Assembly: GCA_934098455.1 (NCBI GenBank)
Contig: CAKOOU010000002.1
Location: 1-64,000 of the forward strand
DNA length: 64,000 nucleotides
Direction: 5' to 3'
DNA from: an uncultured Bacilli bacterium
GTDB lineage: Bacteria; Bacillota_I; Bacilli_A; RF39; UBA660
Positions 17,698 through 27,232 of the stretch are shown here, piece by piece. Each line of letters begins with the position of its first letter. Position 1 is the stretch's first letter. The notes under the pieces were generated by a model, which was given only the letters and a program-made list of their open reading frames with translations, did no database searches and was not told the DNA's origin. A program made the position numbers and the translations under genes.

Positions 17698-19827
17698 TTA
17701 TTTAATATAATCAAGTTCTATACTACTAGGATTAGTATCACTTTCTATATTTATATATTTAGTTTTACTTAAATCTATACTTGGTAAAGAAACGCTTTCT
17801 TCCTTTTGATTAATTTGATAATTTATTATCAATGGATTTCCGCTATCATATAAACCTTTGACCCATTTACTCATACCAGCACTATCTAAAGTTTCTAATA
17901 TTGTTTTTGGAAGTTTAAAATATATTGTTCTCGAATATTTTTCTAAAGAATGAAAATTTACTCCGGTAATATCTAAATTGGATTGAACAGATTTATCACT
18001 AGGTAAAAAATAATTACAAAGTATTTTTCTATTACTCATTAAATTATTTGTATCATTAGTTGAAAGGGTTATTGAAAAAAGTATTTTATTATCAGTATCA
18101 TATTCCCCATTTTGATTAGCATAACCTTCATTCCCACTAAGTATATTACTATTTGTATTTCTAATTACTTTACCACTTTTAAAATCTATATAATCTGTAT
18201 AATTTCCTATTTGTCTTAGAGGTTCATTTAAATATATATTTGTTGTTTCTTCATGGTAAGATTCATAATCAGTAGCTACATTACCTTCTTCTATCTGTAT
18301 ATTAGATATTGTTATTATACTAGTATCTCCACTTTTATCGTTAGCATAAAAATATACAGGCGAATCTAAATCTTGTTGTGTAATAGTTCTCGTTGTATTA
18401 TACTTCCACGTAAATTTACTAGTTCCTAAATATATTTTCTTGCCTAATCCAGTACTATTGGCACTCAAAATATATGTTTTACCTACTTGTAGATTAGGAC
18501 AATAATCTGATAATTTACCATTTGTTTTTGCAGCAGAAGAAGTTGATGGTGTTGTTACCGATAATGTACCATTGTTATTATTTATTACTTCACTAGTTGA
18601 AATAACTTTGCTAACATTAAATAAATTCTTCCCAGTGGTTTTAACCCCTATTTTATATTTTCCATTATTACTATCACTTGTATCCGTTATTAAATCTCCT
18701 ACACTTTTTATTTCACTTGGATATTCTGGTGATGGCATATCTGGTGTAAATTCTTCATAAGCTGAGTTATCTGAATTGATAGTAATATTTTTAATTTTAT
18801 ATTCATTTGGTGTATAATTAGTTGACCTAATAAATTTAACTATAATATAGGCACTTTTACCTATTGCTACACCATAATCATTATTACCACCAAAACTAAC
18901 ATTATATTCTGTAGCATTGGTTTCATCGCTTGATGCATTTCCGTTTCCAGTCATTTTTTTTCCATCATAATCATAATATTCTGTATTGATATGATAGTTA
19001 CCACCACTTACTAAATAATAACGTAAATATAAGTAAGTATTTTTTTTATTCCAAGGTATTTTTACACTTGCTACAGAATCTAAGTTTGGTAATGTTAAAT
19101 TACCATCTGTATCTACATAAGCTCCATTAGTAAATGTCCATCTGCTATCTGAAAAATTAGGACATAAGTTTTTAGATTGAGTAGAAGTCTCTTGTACACT
19201 ATTTCCATATATTCTATAATTACTTAATAATTTTGCATTATCTACACTTACACTATTTGTTCCTTTTGTATTTGTTATTTCACTTCCTGTTCCTTTTAAA
19301 TCTCTTATTATTATATTTCCACTTAATTCTTTATTCATATCTATACTTTGATCTGTATTTGTTTCTATAAACTCTACTTTTAATTCATAATTATGTTTCT
19401 CTTCTACTTCTATATCATTTATACTTAATAATGTATCTGTACTTGGATATGTTATCTCTGTTCCTGTACATTTATTACCTTTACTACTTGTACATGTTAA
19501 TGTTAATTTAACATCATTCTTATTTTCAAATGTATTTATTACATCATCTAAATATACTGTATAGTTTATTACTTTCTTATCTCCTGTATTTTCTACACTA
19601 AATGTCTTTGTTGCTATTACTTCTCCTGGTACTATATTAGTCGCTTCTATAAGTCCATTTCCATCACTATATGTTAATTCTAGATTTGCTAAACTTACTG
19701 TAACAGATTTATCATTTGTATTACCATTTATTCTTGTTAAATAATATGCATATGTTAATCCTATTAGAGTTACTAATACTAATATTATTCCAGTTACACT
19801 TATTATTATTTTATTTTTTCTACTCAT
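17698..19827 (-). CDS. SipW-type surface protein with phage-tail-like C-terminus
   Basis: This 709-residue exported protein has an N-terminal signal of the SipW-dependent (TasA/camelysin) type: a hydrophobic segment ending LTYAYYLTRINGN. Residues 35-175 form a TasA-like beta domain. After a linker (TNSVSVDNAKLLSNYRIYGN), the rest resembles modules of phage minor tail/structural proteins, with MPSPEYPSEIKSVGD, GKNLFNVSK, EEGNVATDYESY and LNEPLRQIGNYTDYIDF. Those modules are usually carbohydrate-binding or fibre-like. This is therefore a chimera of a secreted matrix or fibre domain with a tail-type adhesin. The long leader at 19828-20110 is shared with other surface genes, and no membrane anchor is seen at the C-terminus. 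Confidence 0.75.
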   Translation of the reverse strand: MSRKNKIIISVTGIILVLVTLIGLTYAYYLTRINGNTNDKSVTVSLANLELTYSDGNGLIEATNIVPGEVIATKTFSVENTGDKKVINYTVYLDDVINTFENKNDVKLTLTCTSSKGNKCTGTEITYPSTDTLLSINDIEVEEKHNYELKVEFIETNTDQSIDMNKELSGNIIIRDLKGTGSEITNTKGTNSVSVDNAKLLSNYRIYGNSVQETSTQSKNLCPNFSDSRWTFTNGAYVDTDGNLTLPNLDSVASVKIPWNKKNTYLYLRYYLVSGGNYHINTEYYDYDGKKMTGNGNASSDETNATEYNVSFGGNNDYGVAIGKSAYIIVKFIRSTNYTPNEYKIKNITINSDNSAYEEFTPDMPSPEYPSEIKSVGDLITDTSDSNNGKYKIGVKTTGKNLFNVSKVISTSEVINNNNGTLSVTTPSTSSAAKTNGKLSDYCPNLQVGKTYILSANSTGLGKKIYLGTSKFTWKYNTTRTITQQDLDSPVYFYANDKSGDTSIITISNIQIEEGNVATDYESYHEETTNIYLNEPLRQIGNYTDYIDFKSGKVIRNTNSNILSGNEGYANQNGEYDTDNKILFSITLSTNDTNNLMSNRKILCNYFLPSDKSVQSNLDITGVNFHSLEKYSRTIYFKLPKTILETLDSAGMSKWVKGLYDSGNPLIINYQINQKEESVSLPSIDLSKTKYINIESDTNPSSIELDYIK

Positions 19828-19849
19828 TTTAACTCCTCCTTATATTACC

Positions 19850-20110
19850 AAATATGTTATATAATATTTAATTTTAAATTAACATGGGCCTACAAACCTG
19901 CATTTATTAAAACATAACATATAAAATATTTGTCGAACACACAAAAAAATCATATTTTTCTTCTTTTATACCCCTTCCCCGAACATTTTTTCGAGGTCGG
20001 AGGAGAAGTTATACATTCTTATTTAATCTTTTTTATGAATAGAAAATTTTTCTTGTAGTGCGAATTATTTTGTACAATATGCTTTACTACTTTAATAAAA
20101 CTATATCAAA
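19850..20110 (-). repeat. Surface-gene leader cassette, copy 2
   Basis: This fills the gap between frr and the 709-residue surface gene. The part from 19868 to 19935 is shared only with copy 3; the part from 19935 to 20110 is shared with copies 1 and 3. The hairpin is degenerate compared with the other copies. The C run is interrupted (CCCC-TT-CCCC, 19971-19980), and the outer right arm (ATACATTC) no longer complements the left arm AAAAATCATAT. Near the start codon there is a palindrome-like TTAATTTTAAATTAA (19868-19882). Confidence 0.75.
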
Positions 20111-20135
20111 AAAAGTACTCTTTATCAAGTACTTT
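20108..20135 (-). terminator. Terminator after frr
   Basis: AAAGTACT and AGTACTTT arms with an 8-base loop then TTTTTT on the minus strand. It is nearly identical to the terminator of the ABC exporter operon at 202-230, although the genes are unrelated. Confidence 0.8.
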
Positions 20136-20138
20136 ATT

Positions 20139-20678
20139 CTATATTGACATTAATTCTTTTTCTTTAACAGATAATATTTCTTCAACTTTCTTATTATATT
20201 TATTAATTAAATCTTGCACCATATCAGTATATCTGTCTTTTTCATCTTCTGTAAATTCACTATTTTTAATAGAATTATTTGCATCTTGTCTTATATTTCT
20301 TAGTTGAATTTTACCTTCTTCAGCCATTGCTTTAGCTTGTTTTACATAATCTTTTCTTGTTTCCTCTGTTAAATCAGGAACAGTTAATATAATTGTTTCT
20401 CCATTATTTGTAGGATTAATACCCAAATTAGCTTCATTAATAGCCTTCTCTATATTTTTTAGATTGTTTCTATCAAATGGTTTTATAAATAATTGTTTAC
20501 CATCATGAACAGTAATATTTGCTAATTGATTTATAGGTGTTGATACTCCATAAGCTTCAGCAGAAATTCCATTTAACATACCAGGATTGGCTCTTCCTGC
20601 TCTAATAGAAGTTAATCTATTTTCATAATTCTCTATTGCACTTATCATTTTTAATTCTGTATTATCTAATATATCCAT
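20139..20678 (-). CDS. frr: Ribosome recycling factor
   Basis: This 179-residue protein splits post-termination ribosomes together with EF-G. Family landmarks are visible: IRAGRANPGMLNGI near residues 25-38, STPINQLANITV, and the C-terminal helix segment ending EILSVKEKELM. The AAGGAGA site precedes the ATG. The usual neighbours pyrH and tsf are missing; instead two tail-anchored unknown proteins are upstream on the same strand. Confidence 0.96.
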   Translation of the reverse strand: MDILDNTELKMISAIENYENRLTSIRAGRANPGMLNGISAEAYGVSTPINQLANITVHDGKQLFIKPFDRNNLKNIEKAINEANLGINPTNNGETIILTVPDLTEETRKDYVKQAKAMAEEGKIQLRNIRQDANNSIKNSEFTEDEKDRYTDMVQDLINKYNKKVEEILSVKEKELMSI

Positions 20679-20714
20679 ATAATCTCCTTCTTTTTATTTA
20701 TTATAATAATTTTT

Positions 20715-21971
20715 TTAATATTTTACAAGCAATAAATACAAAATAGAAATTATAATTACTATAATCACACAAACTATTAAAGTAATATCTACAAAACCAA
20801 CTTTATTACTATTATTATCTTTAAGCTCTAATTTTTTTACATTACCTTGTTTATTTACAGTTACATTAAAATTAAACAATTCTTTAATACGTTCATTATA
20901 ATAATTTCCAGTTTCTAATAAATAATTATAATACTTATCATATATTTCATATAAATTAGCAGGTATATCTTCTTCTTTATTTAATAAACATAAAGAAAAG
21001 AACATTTCAATCAATTTTTCTTCATAATTATCTAACTTTTCATCATAATAAATCTTATCTAGAGCAAAGTTTATAGCATTTATATAATATTCTGTATCTA
21101 AATCATATATAGAATTTGGTATATCTTCTATATTTTTCTCAACATTCTCTTCTATTTTATTATGTTCTGTTTTAGTAGTACCCATTATATCATTTGCATT
21201 TATAAATTCACTACTATTTTCTTCTAAAATATACATATCATCATTATCTACAAATTTAATAATAATACCATTTACATTATATAATCTTTCACCCTTAGAA
21301 TTTATACTATATGATAATTTAGCATCTTTAATATTATTATCTTTTATATATGTATTAACCTTAGTACGTTCATTTAAAACATCATTTATATTTTTTAAAA
21401 ACTCTTCTTTAGTTTTTGTATCACTTATACTTTCTAATTCTTTTTTTATCTCTTCTTTATCTAAATTAGTATTAACATCCATATCAATCTTTTTTAATTC
21501 ATTAATATATGGATATAAATAATCTAATATATCTTCAATAGATTTATTCTTATTATTTTCATCTTCTAATATAGTTTTTATTTTATCAATATATTCATTA
21601 TTTATTTCAAATATTCTTTCTTCATTCATTATATTTATTTTTAAATAATAAGTATTATTTCTAAATCCATAATAATCTTTATTATTTATATCTTTTTCTG
21701 TTAATACTATTTTTATGTTATCAATAACATTATTATTTTTTATATTTTGTATTTCTTCTTCTATACTAACATTTTGTAATTCTTTAATTCTACTATTAAC
21801 AACATTTTTTAATTCTTCTAATTCTGGATTTACCAAACTAACACTACTCAAATTATCAAACATACTATTTAACACTGTTATATCATTAGTTTTACTATAA
21901 TAATTTATAATAGCATCTTTATTATCTCTCAAGAATTCTTTTATTAATTTTTCACTTTTTTCTTTATCCAT
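20715..21971 (-). CDS. Uncharacterised tail-anchored protein
   Basis: About 418 residues, very rich in Glu, Asn, Lys and Asp, predicted mostly helical. A single hydrophobic helix near the C-terminus (VGFVDITLIVCVIIVIIISI and on) would anchor it with the bulk in the cytoplasm. I chose ATG 21971 (AGGTG five bases upstream) over a GTG at 21977. It starts 9 bases after the stop of the next upstream gene, which encodes another tail-anchored protein, so the two are likely co-expressed. I do not recognise a family. Confidence 0.6.
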   Translation of the reverse strand: MDKEKSEKLIKEFLRDNKDAIINYYSKTNDITVLNSMFDNLSSVSLVNPELEELKNVVNSRIKELQNVSIEEEIQNIKNNNVIDNIKIVLTEKDINNKDYYGFRNNTYYLKINIMNEERIFEINNEYIDKIKTILEDENNKNKSIEDILDYLYPYINELKKIDMDVNTNLDKEEIKKELESISDTKTKEEFLKNINDVLNERTKVNTYIKDNNIKDAKLSYSINSKGERLYNVNGIIIKFVDNDDMYILEENSSEFINANDIMGTTKTEHNKIEENVEKNIEDIPNSIYDLDTEYYINAINFALDKIYYDEKLDNYEEKLIEMFFSLCLLNKEEDIPANLYEIYDKYYNYLLETGNYYNERIKELFNFNVTVNKQGNVKKLELKDNNSNKVGFVDITLIVCVIIVIIISILYLLLVKY

Positions 21972-21979
21972 AAACACAC

Positions 21980-22690
21980 CTATTTAAATATATAAAATAA
22001 ACCTATAATTAATCCTAAAACTAAAGTGCCTTCCAAAATTATTGTTGTTGTTATAAATGCTTTCGAATTTAATTTTAAATCATCTTCTGTTAAATTATAT
22101 CCTTTATTACTTTTATTACTTAATGATAGTATTTGAGTTCTTGATAAATAATCATTTTCCCTATAATCATCATTAGAAGATTTATCTAATAATTCTTTTT
22201 GTTCTATTATTATTTTCTCTAGTAATTTTTTTATATTATCTGGAAAATCATATTCATTACTTTTATAGACATTACATATTTTATCAAATAACATTTGTGA
22301 TTTTATTTTATTTTGAAACCCATTTTTTTGTCTTAACATACAATATTCCAAAAAGCCACATAATTTACTAGTATTATCAAATTTATTATCACATATTTCA
22401 TCAAAAAATTGTTCTATAACATATATATTATTTTCATAAAAATCACCTAACAAATCAAAATCATTTTTTGCTTTATTATAATTAAATTCATATGAATTAG
22501 ATAATTTATTTTCTAAACAAGATAATATATCACTAACTTCTGTCATTTCTACTTTATTTTGTTTTTTTAATAAAATATAGTATTCTGATAATTCTTCAAT
22601 ATTATCATATGAATTAATAAAATTTATTATTTCTTCTTTATTAATTATTTTTGTGTTAGTTGTATCTCTTTTTAATTTTGGAATATTCAT
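21980..22690 (-). CDS. Uncharacterised tail-anchored protein
   Basis: 236 residues; a charged helical body and one C-terminal membrane helix (about residues 213-235, TTTIILEGTLVLGLIIGLFY). An AGGTGATAG site precedes the ATG. It is the first gene of a small minus-strand group with the 418-residue tail-anchored protein and frr. No conserved motif is recognised. Confidence 0.6.
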   Translation of the reverse strand: MNIPKLKRDTTNTKIINKEEIINFINSYDNIEELSEYYILLKKQNKVEMTEVSDILSCLENKLSNSYEFNYNKAKNDFDLLGDFYENNIYVIEQFFDEICDNKFDNTSKLCGFLEYCMLRQKNGFQNKIKSQMLFDKICNVYKSNEYDFPDNIKKLLEKIIIEQKELLDKSSNDDYRENDYLSRTQILSLSNKSNKGYNLTEDDLKLNSKAFITTTIILEGTLVLGLIIGLFYIFK

Positions 22691-22868
22691 ACTATCACCT
22701 ACTATAGAAATTATATATTATTTGCTAGATTAAATCAATAGAAAAACGATACAATTAATACGATTATTTAATATGATATTTCTAATTTTTATAATAATTA
22801 ATTAATTTATAATAACAATTTTCTATCTTTATTAATAAACTATATTAGATAGATTAGGAGGTATTAAT

Positions 22869-23051
22869 ATGTACTACTATGGATACAATGGAGGTTATAA
22901 CACAGGTTATAACTATAATCCTTGTTGTAACACTACATATGCAGGAACAACTAATGGATATGGTTGGGGTGCTGCATTATGGATAGTTTTATTCATTTTA
23001 TTAGTAATCATAATCGGAGCAGGTTGGACTTGGAATACTCCTGCAAATTAA
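22869..23051 (+). CDS. YjcZ-like small Gly/Tyr-rich membrane peptide
   Basis: This 60-residue peptide has a Tyr/Gly/Asn-rich first half (YYYGYNGGYNTGYNYNP), two adjacent cysteines and a C-terminal membrane helix WGAALWIVLFILLVIIIGAG. That layout matches the YjcZ/'tiny transmembrane' group, whose members are expressed during sporulation in Bacillus. The ribosome binding site TAGGAGG is strong. It is one of few plus-strand genes here and ends in a bidirectional terminator at 23050-23076. The role in this organism is inferred from family resemblance only. Confidence 0.7.
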   Translation: MYYYGYNGGYNTGYNYNPCCNTTYAGTTNGYGWGAALWIVLFILLVIIIGAGWTWNTPAN

Positions 23052-23076
23052 AAGATGAGCAAAAACTCATCTTTTC
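23050..23076. terminator. Bidirectional terminator between convergent genes
   Basis: AAAAGATGAG and CTCATCTTTT arms with a six-base loop; T runs on both strands serve the YjcZ-like gene and the 521-residue gene. Confidence 0.8.
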
Positions 23077-24642
23077 TTATTCAGAAACTTCTTCTAAATT
23101 TTGGTCTATATTTAATATTTCTGGATTGTCCTTTATTTCATTTTTTTTAATAATTAAATTATTTTCATTATCAGTTTCAATAATTACATTACCATCAAAA
23201 TTATCATCAAACACATCATTTGATATTTCTTTTTCAGATTTAGTTGTTTCTTCTTTACCATCAACAACTTCTGTATTCTCAATTACTTTTTTAATAACTA
23301 CTTTTCCATCAATGATTTCATATGTGTATTTTATACCATTAAAATCAAATTCTTTACTTTTAATAGTTATTTGATATAATCCACTCATATCTATTTTATC
23401 TTCAAATTTAATCTTTTTATCAGTATCAATTACTAAATATCCATTAAATTTCATATTATTGATATCAGTTTTATCAACTAAATATGCATTACCATTAATA
23501 TTTATAGTTGCTTGTTTTTCTTTATCAAGTATTACATTTTCCCCAGTAACATCTTTAACAACAATATTTTGATTATCATCAATATTCTTTAAATCCTTAT
23601 TATCTTCTCTTACTTCTCCTACTGATACAGGAATTTCGTTATTGTTTTCATCATATTTTTTTTCTTCATTATTTTTATCATAATTATAAACTATATCATA
23701 AATATTAAATTCATTTAATTCAAATACTTTTTCTGTATTTAAAGAAACAATCTTAATACTTAATGTAACTTTATTAGGCGTATTACCATTAAAAATAGTA
23801 CCACTAACAAATTCTTTATACTCTAAATTATCTTTATTTATATCATTTTTCAATGCATAATACACTTTATATTCAGAAGTTATATTATTTACTCTAACAT
23901 CAATTACATCATTTACACTAGCAACTACACTTTGTTCTTTAACACTATTACCATTTTGTAAAACATCAACAGTAACATTCGTTAAATCAACTACTTCTTC
24001 TACAGGTTTATTATTATTATTTTTAACACCAACAATACCATACATAGATAAATGAGTAGTACTGAATTTAATATAACCATCAATAACATTAATATCAAAT
24101 ATTTCATCAGTTATAACACCATTATCATTAACATATATAACCTTATAAGAATCATAACCAATTAAATCACCAGTTAATGGAATACTAACATTAATTAAAG
24201 AATTATTAACACTTTTCTTAATATTATCACTTGAATATAATGATATATCAAATAATCCTATAACATTATTATTTTTTAAATATTCATTAACTTCTAACTT
24301 TTTGCTAACTAACTTATCACTATCTAATATTTCATTAGTCAATTTATAATTATAAACAATTTTATTATCATCATCTATAATACTTTTATAAATGTTTTCC
24401 TCTTTTACTTCTTGTACTACATTATTAACTTGTTTAACAGTATTTCTTTTCTTTGTTGTAGTTACCTCAGTTGTCTTTACTTCTGTTGTAGTTTTTTTAG
24501 TGGTACTATTTTTATCTTTATCACCACTCACTAAAGATTTATTATTGAAATGCACTATAAGTACTATTCCTAATAATATAAGTAATACTATACCTATTAC
24601 AAAATACTTCGTTTTCTTTTCATCTAATTCCAAATTAAACAC
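23077..24642 (-). CDS. Membrane-anchored extracellular protein
   Basis: 521 residues with one N-terminal membrane helix (about 12-31, KYFVIGIVLLILLGIVLIVH). A Thr/Lys-rich linker follows (repeated TTTEVKTTEVTTTKK), then a beta-rich, Asn/Asp/Val-rich domain outside the membrane. No catalytic motif is seen. The start is a GTG at 24642 with GAAGG nearby; no in-frame ATG is available near it. The Thr-rich linker resembles wall-spanning stalks of surface proteins. I do not recognise the C-terminal domain. Confidence 0.6.
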   Translation of the reverse strand: MFNLELDEKKTKYFVIGIVLLILLGIVLIVHFNNKSLVSGDKDKNSTTKKTTTEVKTTEVTTTKKRNTVKQVNNVVQEVKEENIYKSIIDDDNKIVYNYKLTNEILDSDKLVSKKLEVNEYLKNNNVIGLFDISLYSSDNIKKSVNNSLINVSIPLTGDLIGYDSYKVIYVNDNGVITDEIFDINVIDGYIKFSTTHLSMYGIVGVKNNNNKPVEEVVDLTNVTVDVLQNGNSVKEQSVVASVNDVIDVRVNNITSEYKVYYALKNDINKDNLEYKEFVSGTIFNGNTPNKVTLSIKIVSLNTEKVFELNEFNIYDIVYNYDKNNEEKKYDENNNEIPVSVGEVREDNKDLKNIDDNQNIVVKDVTGENVILDKEKQATININGNAYLVDKTDINNMKFNGYLVIDTDKKIKFEDKIDMSGLYQITIKSKEFDFNGIKYTYEIIDGKVVIKKVIENTEVVDGKEETTKSEKEISNDVFDDNFDGNVIIETDNENNLIIKKNEIKDNPEILNIDQNLEEVSE

Positions 24643-24841
24643 CCTACCTTCAAGTAAAAGTATATAAGCATTAATAATAAAAGTAAATAATATTTATATA
24701 AATTTTACTTTTACTTTACATTAAAGAACAAAAGATAAAATATAACATAACTTCCCTACATATAAAACACAACATAAAATTAATAGAATCTTTTATATCA
24801 TATTTAAACTATCCTACTATTTCATAAACTTTCATATAAAA
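24643..24841. other. Non-coding gap
   Basis: About 200 bases of AT-rich sequence between the divergent ends of the 521-residue gene and the lon terminator. I see no open frame or convincing RNA structure apart from possible weak promoter sequence. Confidence 0.4.
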
Positions 24842-24870
24842 TAAAAAAAGTACACCTAAGTACTTTTTTT
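24842..24870 (-). terminator. Terminator after lon
   Basis: AAAAAAGTACTT and GTACTTTTTTT arms with a short loop on the minus strand; the left arm overlaps the end of lon. Confidence 0.8.
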
Positions 24871-27135
24871 AAACAAATCTTTATAAATTTCATCATAATT
24901 TTTAACTAATTTAATATCAATCTTTTCTTTAATATTACTAGGTATATTATCTAAATCAGATTTATTATTATATGGTATATAAATAGTCTTTATCTCATTA
25001 TTATATGCACCAATTATTTTTTCTTTTATACTACCTACCGCAAGTATATCACCATTTAATGTAATCTCGCCAGTCATTGCTACAAAAGAAGGTATAATTT
25101 TATTTTTTAACATACTTAATATAGCACTAGTAATAGCAACACCACCACTAGAACCATCTTTCTTAACTCCAGCATTTACTAAATTAATATGAATATCCAA
25201 ATCACTTATATCTTTTTTTATATATTTTTTATATTTAATATAACTTAATGAAACTCTAATACTTTCTTTTAAAATATCAAGAGCATTTCCAGTAGTAATT
25301 ATATTTCCATTACCAGGAATAGTTACACATTCAATTCTTTGTACATTACCACCATATGGATTACAACCTAAACTATTACAAATGCCAATATGATTATCTA
25401 TTTCTTCTTTAACATATTTAACTTCACCCAATATACTAACTACATAATCAATACTAACAGGTTTATTCTTTATATTATCTAAACAATAATTTCTAATTAA
25501 TCTTTTTAATATTCTAGATAATTCACGTACACCAGATTCCTTAGTATAATTATCAATTATATAAAGAAGTACATCATCTTTAAATTCTATATTTTTAATA
25601 CCATATTTTTTTATTATAGAGGGTATTAAATATCTTTTAGCAATATCTATTTTTTCATATTCAGTATATGAGTTAATTTCTATTATTTCTAATCTATCTC
25701 TTAAAGCAGTAGGTATATCATTAATATTATTTGCAGTTAATATAAACATTACTTTAGATAAATCAAAAGGTTCCTCTATATAATTATCTATAAACATATT
25801 ATTTTGTGCTTCATCTAATATATCTAATAAAGTATTTGAAGGGTCACCTTTATAATCATGACTCATTTTATCTATTTCATCTATCAAAATAACAGGATTC
25901 ATAACTCCACATTTATTTATACCTTGTATAATTTTACCAGGATTAGCACCTAAAAATGTTCTTCTATGTCCTACAAGTTCACTTGAATCATTAAGTCCAC
26001 CCACACTTATTTTATAAAATTCTCTATTTAAAGCATTACTTATACTAATTCCAAGAGTTGTTTTACCTACACCTGGAGGTCCTACTAAACACAATATCGG
26101 ACTTGATACATCTTTATTTATATTTTTAATACTAACAAATTCTAATATTCTTTTTTTTATATTATCTAATCCATAATGAGTTTCATCTAAACTTTTTTGT
26201 ATTTTTTTAATATTATTTTCTTCTTTTTTATATTTATTCCAAGGAAGATTTAAAACCCATTCCAAATAATTTCTAATAACAGATGCATCAGGATTATTAT
26301 CATTAGTATATTCATATCTCTTTATTTCATTTAAAAATTTATTTTTTGTTTTACTTGATAACTCCAAACTATTTAATAATTCATTATAATTATTTATTTC
26401 AAGTTGTTTATCTGTTAATATTCCTAACTCTTTATTAAGTTTATTAATTTTTTCTTTTAAAATAAAATCTCTTTGCTCTTTCTCAAATTTTTCTCTAATT
26501 TCATCATCAATCTTAGTATCTAAATTCAATACTTCTAATTCAATATTTATATCATTTATTAACATTTCAGCTCTTTTAAAATAATTAAATTCATTCATAT
26601 AAATAAGTTTTTTTGATTGATCCATAGGTAAAAAAGATACAATAATATCAGTTAATAAATCTAAATCATTTACATTTTCTATTGTAGATGTTATTAAATT
26701 ACTAGATTCACTGTTTATTAAAATATATTCTTCAATAAGTTCTTTTAATTTTCTTATTAATGCTGTTTCTCTAACTTGATTATTATTTTTTATATAAAGT
26801 CTTTTAACACAACTCTTTAATATACCTTTATTATCTTGAAAATACTCTATTATTTGTACTCTATTTAATCCTTTTATAATAATTCTATAATTATTATTTG
26901 GTAGTTTAATTTTTGTTTTTATTTTACCTATAACACCTACTTTAGGTAAGTCATTTGTACTAGGTTTTTCTTCTAATAAATTTATAGGACTTATAACAAG
27001 TATATTAGAATTATAATTCTTAATTGAATCATCTATAGCATTCTTTGAAACATCATTATTTATTTCTAAACGTATCTCTTGATTAGGAAGAAGTACTAAT
27101 TTTTTTAAAAGCAAAATACTTAAATTTTCTTTCAT
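24856..27135 (-). CDS. lon: ATP-dependent protease Lon
   Basis: This protein of about 759 residues is a cytoplasmic quality-control protease. The N-terminal substrate domain is followed by a coiled coil (EKEQRDFILKEKINKLNKEL) and an AAA module with Walker A GPPGVGKTT and Walker B VILIDEIDKM. The protease domain has the Ser-Lys dyad in KKDGSSGGVAI and VGSIKEKIIGA. I chose ATG 27135 because a perfect AAGGAGG is seven bases upstream. The frame extends 13 codons further without a start signal. A smaller Lon-type protease (ylbL) is at 57288. Confidence 0.96.
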   Translation of the reverse strand: MKENLSILLLKKLVLLPNQEIRLEINNDVSKNAIDDSIKNYNSNILVISPINLLEEKPSTNDLPKVGVIGKIKTKIKLPNNNYRIIIKGLNRVQIIEYFQDNKGILKSCVKRLYIKNNNQVRETALIRKLKELIEEYILINSESSNLITSTIENVNDLDLLTDIIVSFLPMDQSKKLIYMNEFNYFKRAEMLINDINIELEVLNLDTKIDDEIREKFEKEQRDFILKEKINKLNKELGILTDKQLEINNYNELLNSLELSSKTKNKFLNEIKRYEYTNDNNPDASVIRNYLEWVLNLPWNKYKKEENNIKKIQKSLDETHYGLDNIKKRILEFVSIKNINKDVSSPILCLVGPPGVGKTTLGISISNALNREFYKISVGGLNDSSELVGHRRTFLGANPGKIIQGINKCGVMNPVILIDEIDKMSHDYKGDPSNTLLDILDEAQNNMFIDNYIEEPFDLSKVMFILTANNINDIPTALRDRLEIIEINSYTEYEKIDIAKRYLIPSIIKKYGIKNIEFKDDVLLYIIDNYTKESGVRELSRILKRLIRNYCLDNIKNKPVSIDYVVSILGEVKYVKEEIDNHIGICNSLGCNPYGGNVQRIECVTIPGNGNIITTGNALDILKESIRVSLSYIKYKKYIKKDISDLDIHINLVNAGVKKDGSSGGVAITSAILSMLKNKIIPSFVAMTGEITLNGDILAVGSIKEKIIGAYNNEIKTIYIPYNNKSDLDNIPSNIKEKIDIKLVKNYDEIYKDLFKKST

Positions 27136-27202
27136 AATACTTCCTCCTTTGTAATTGTTTTTTATTATAAACACTTATTAGTTGTTTGTAAATATTAAAT
27201 CA

Positions 27203-27232
27203 AAAAAAAAATCAAATTTTTCATTTGATTTT
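27203..27232 (-). terminator. Terminator after the TasA-like gene
   Basis: AAATCAAAT and ATTTGATTTTT arms around a five-base loop, directly at the stop codon on the minus strand. Confidence 0.75.
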
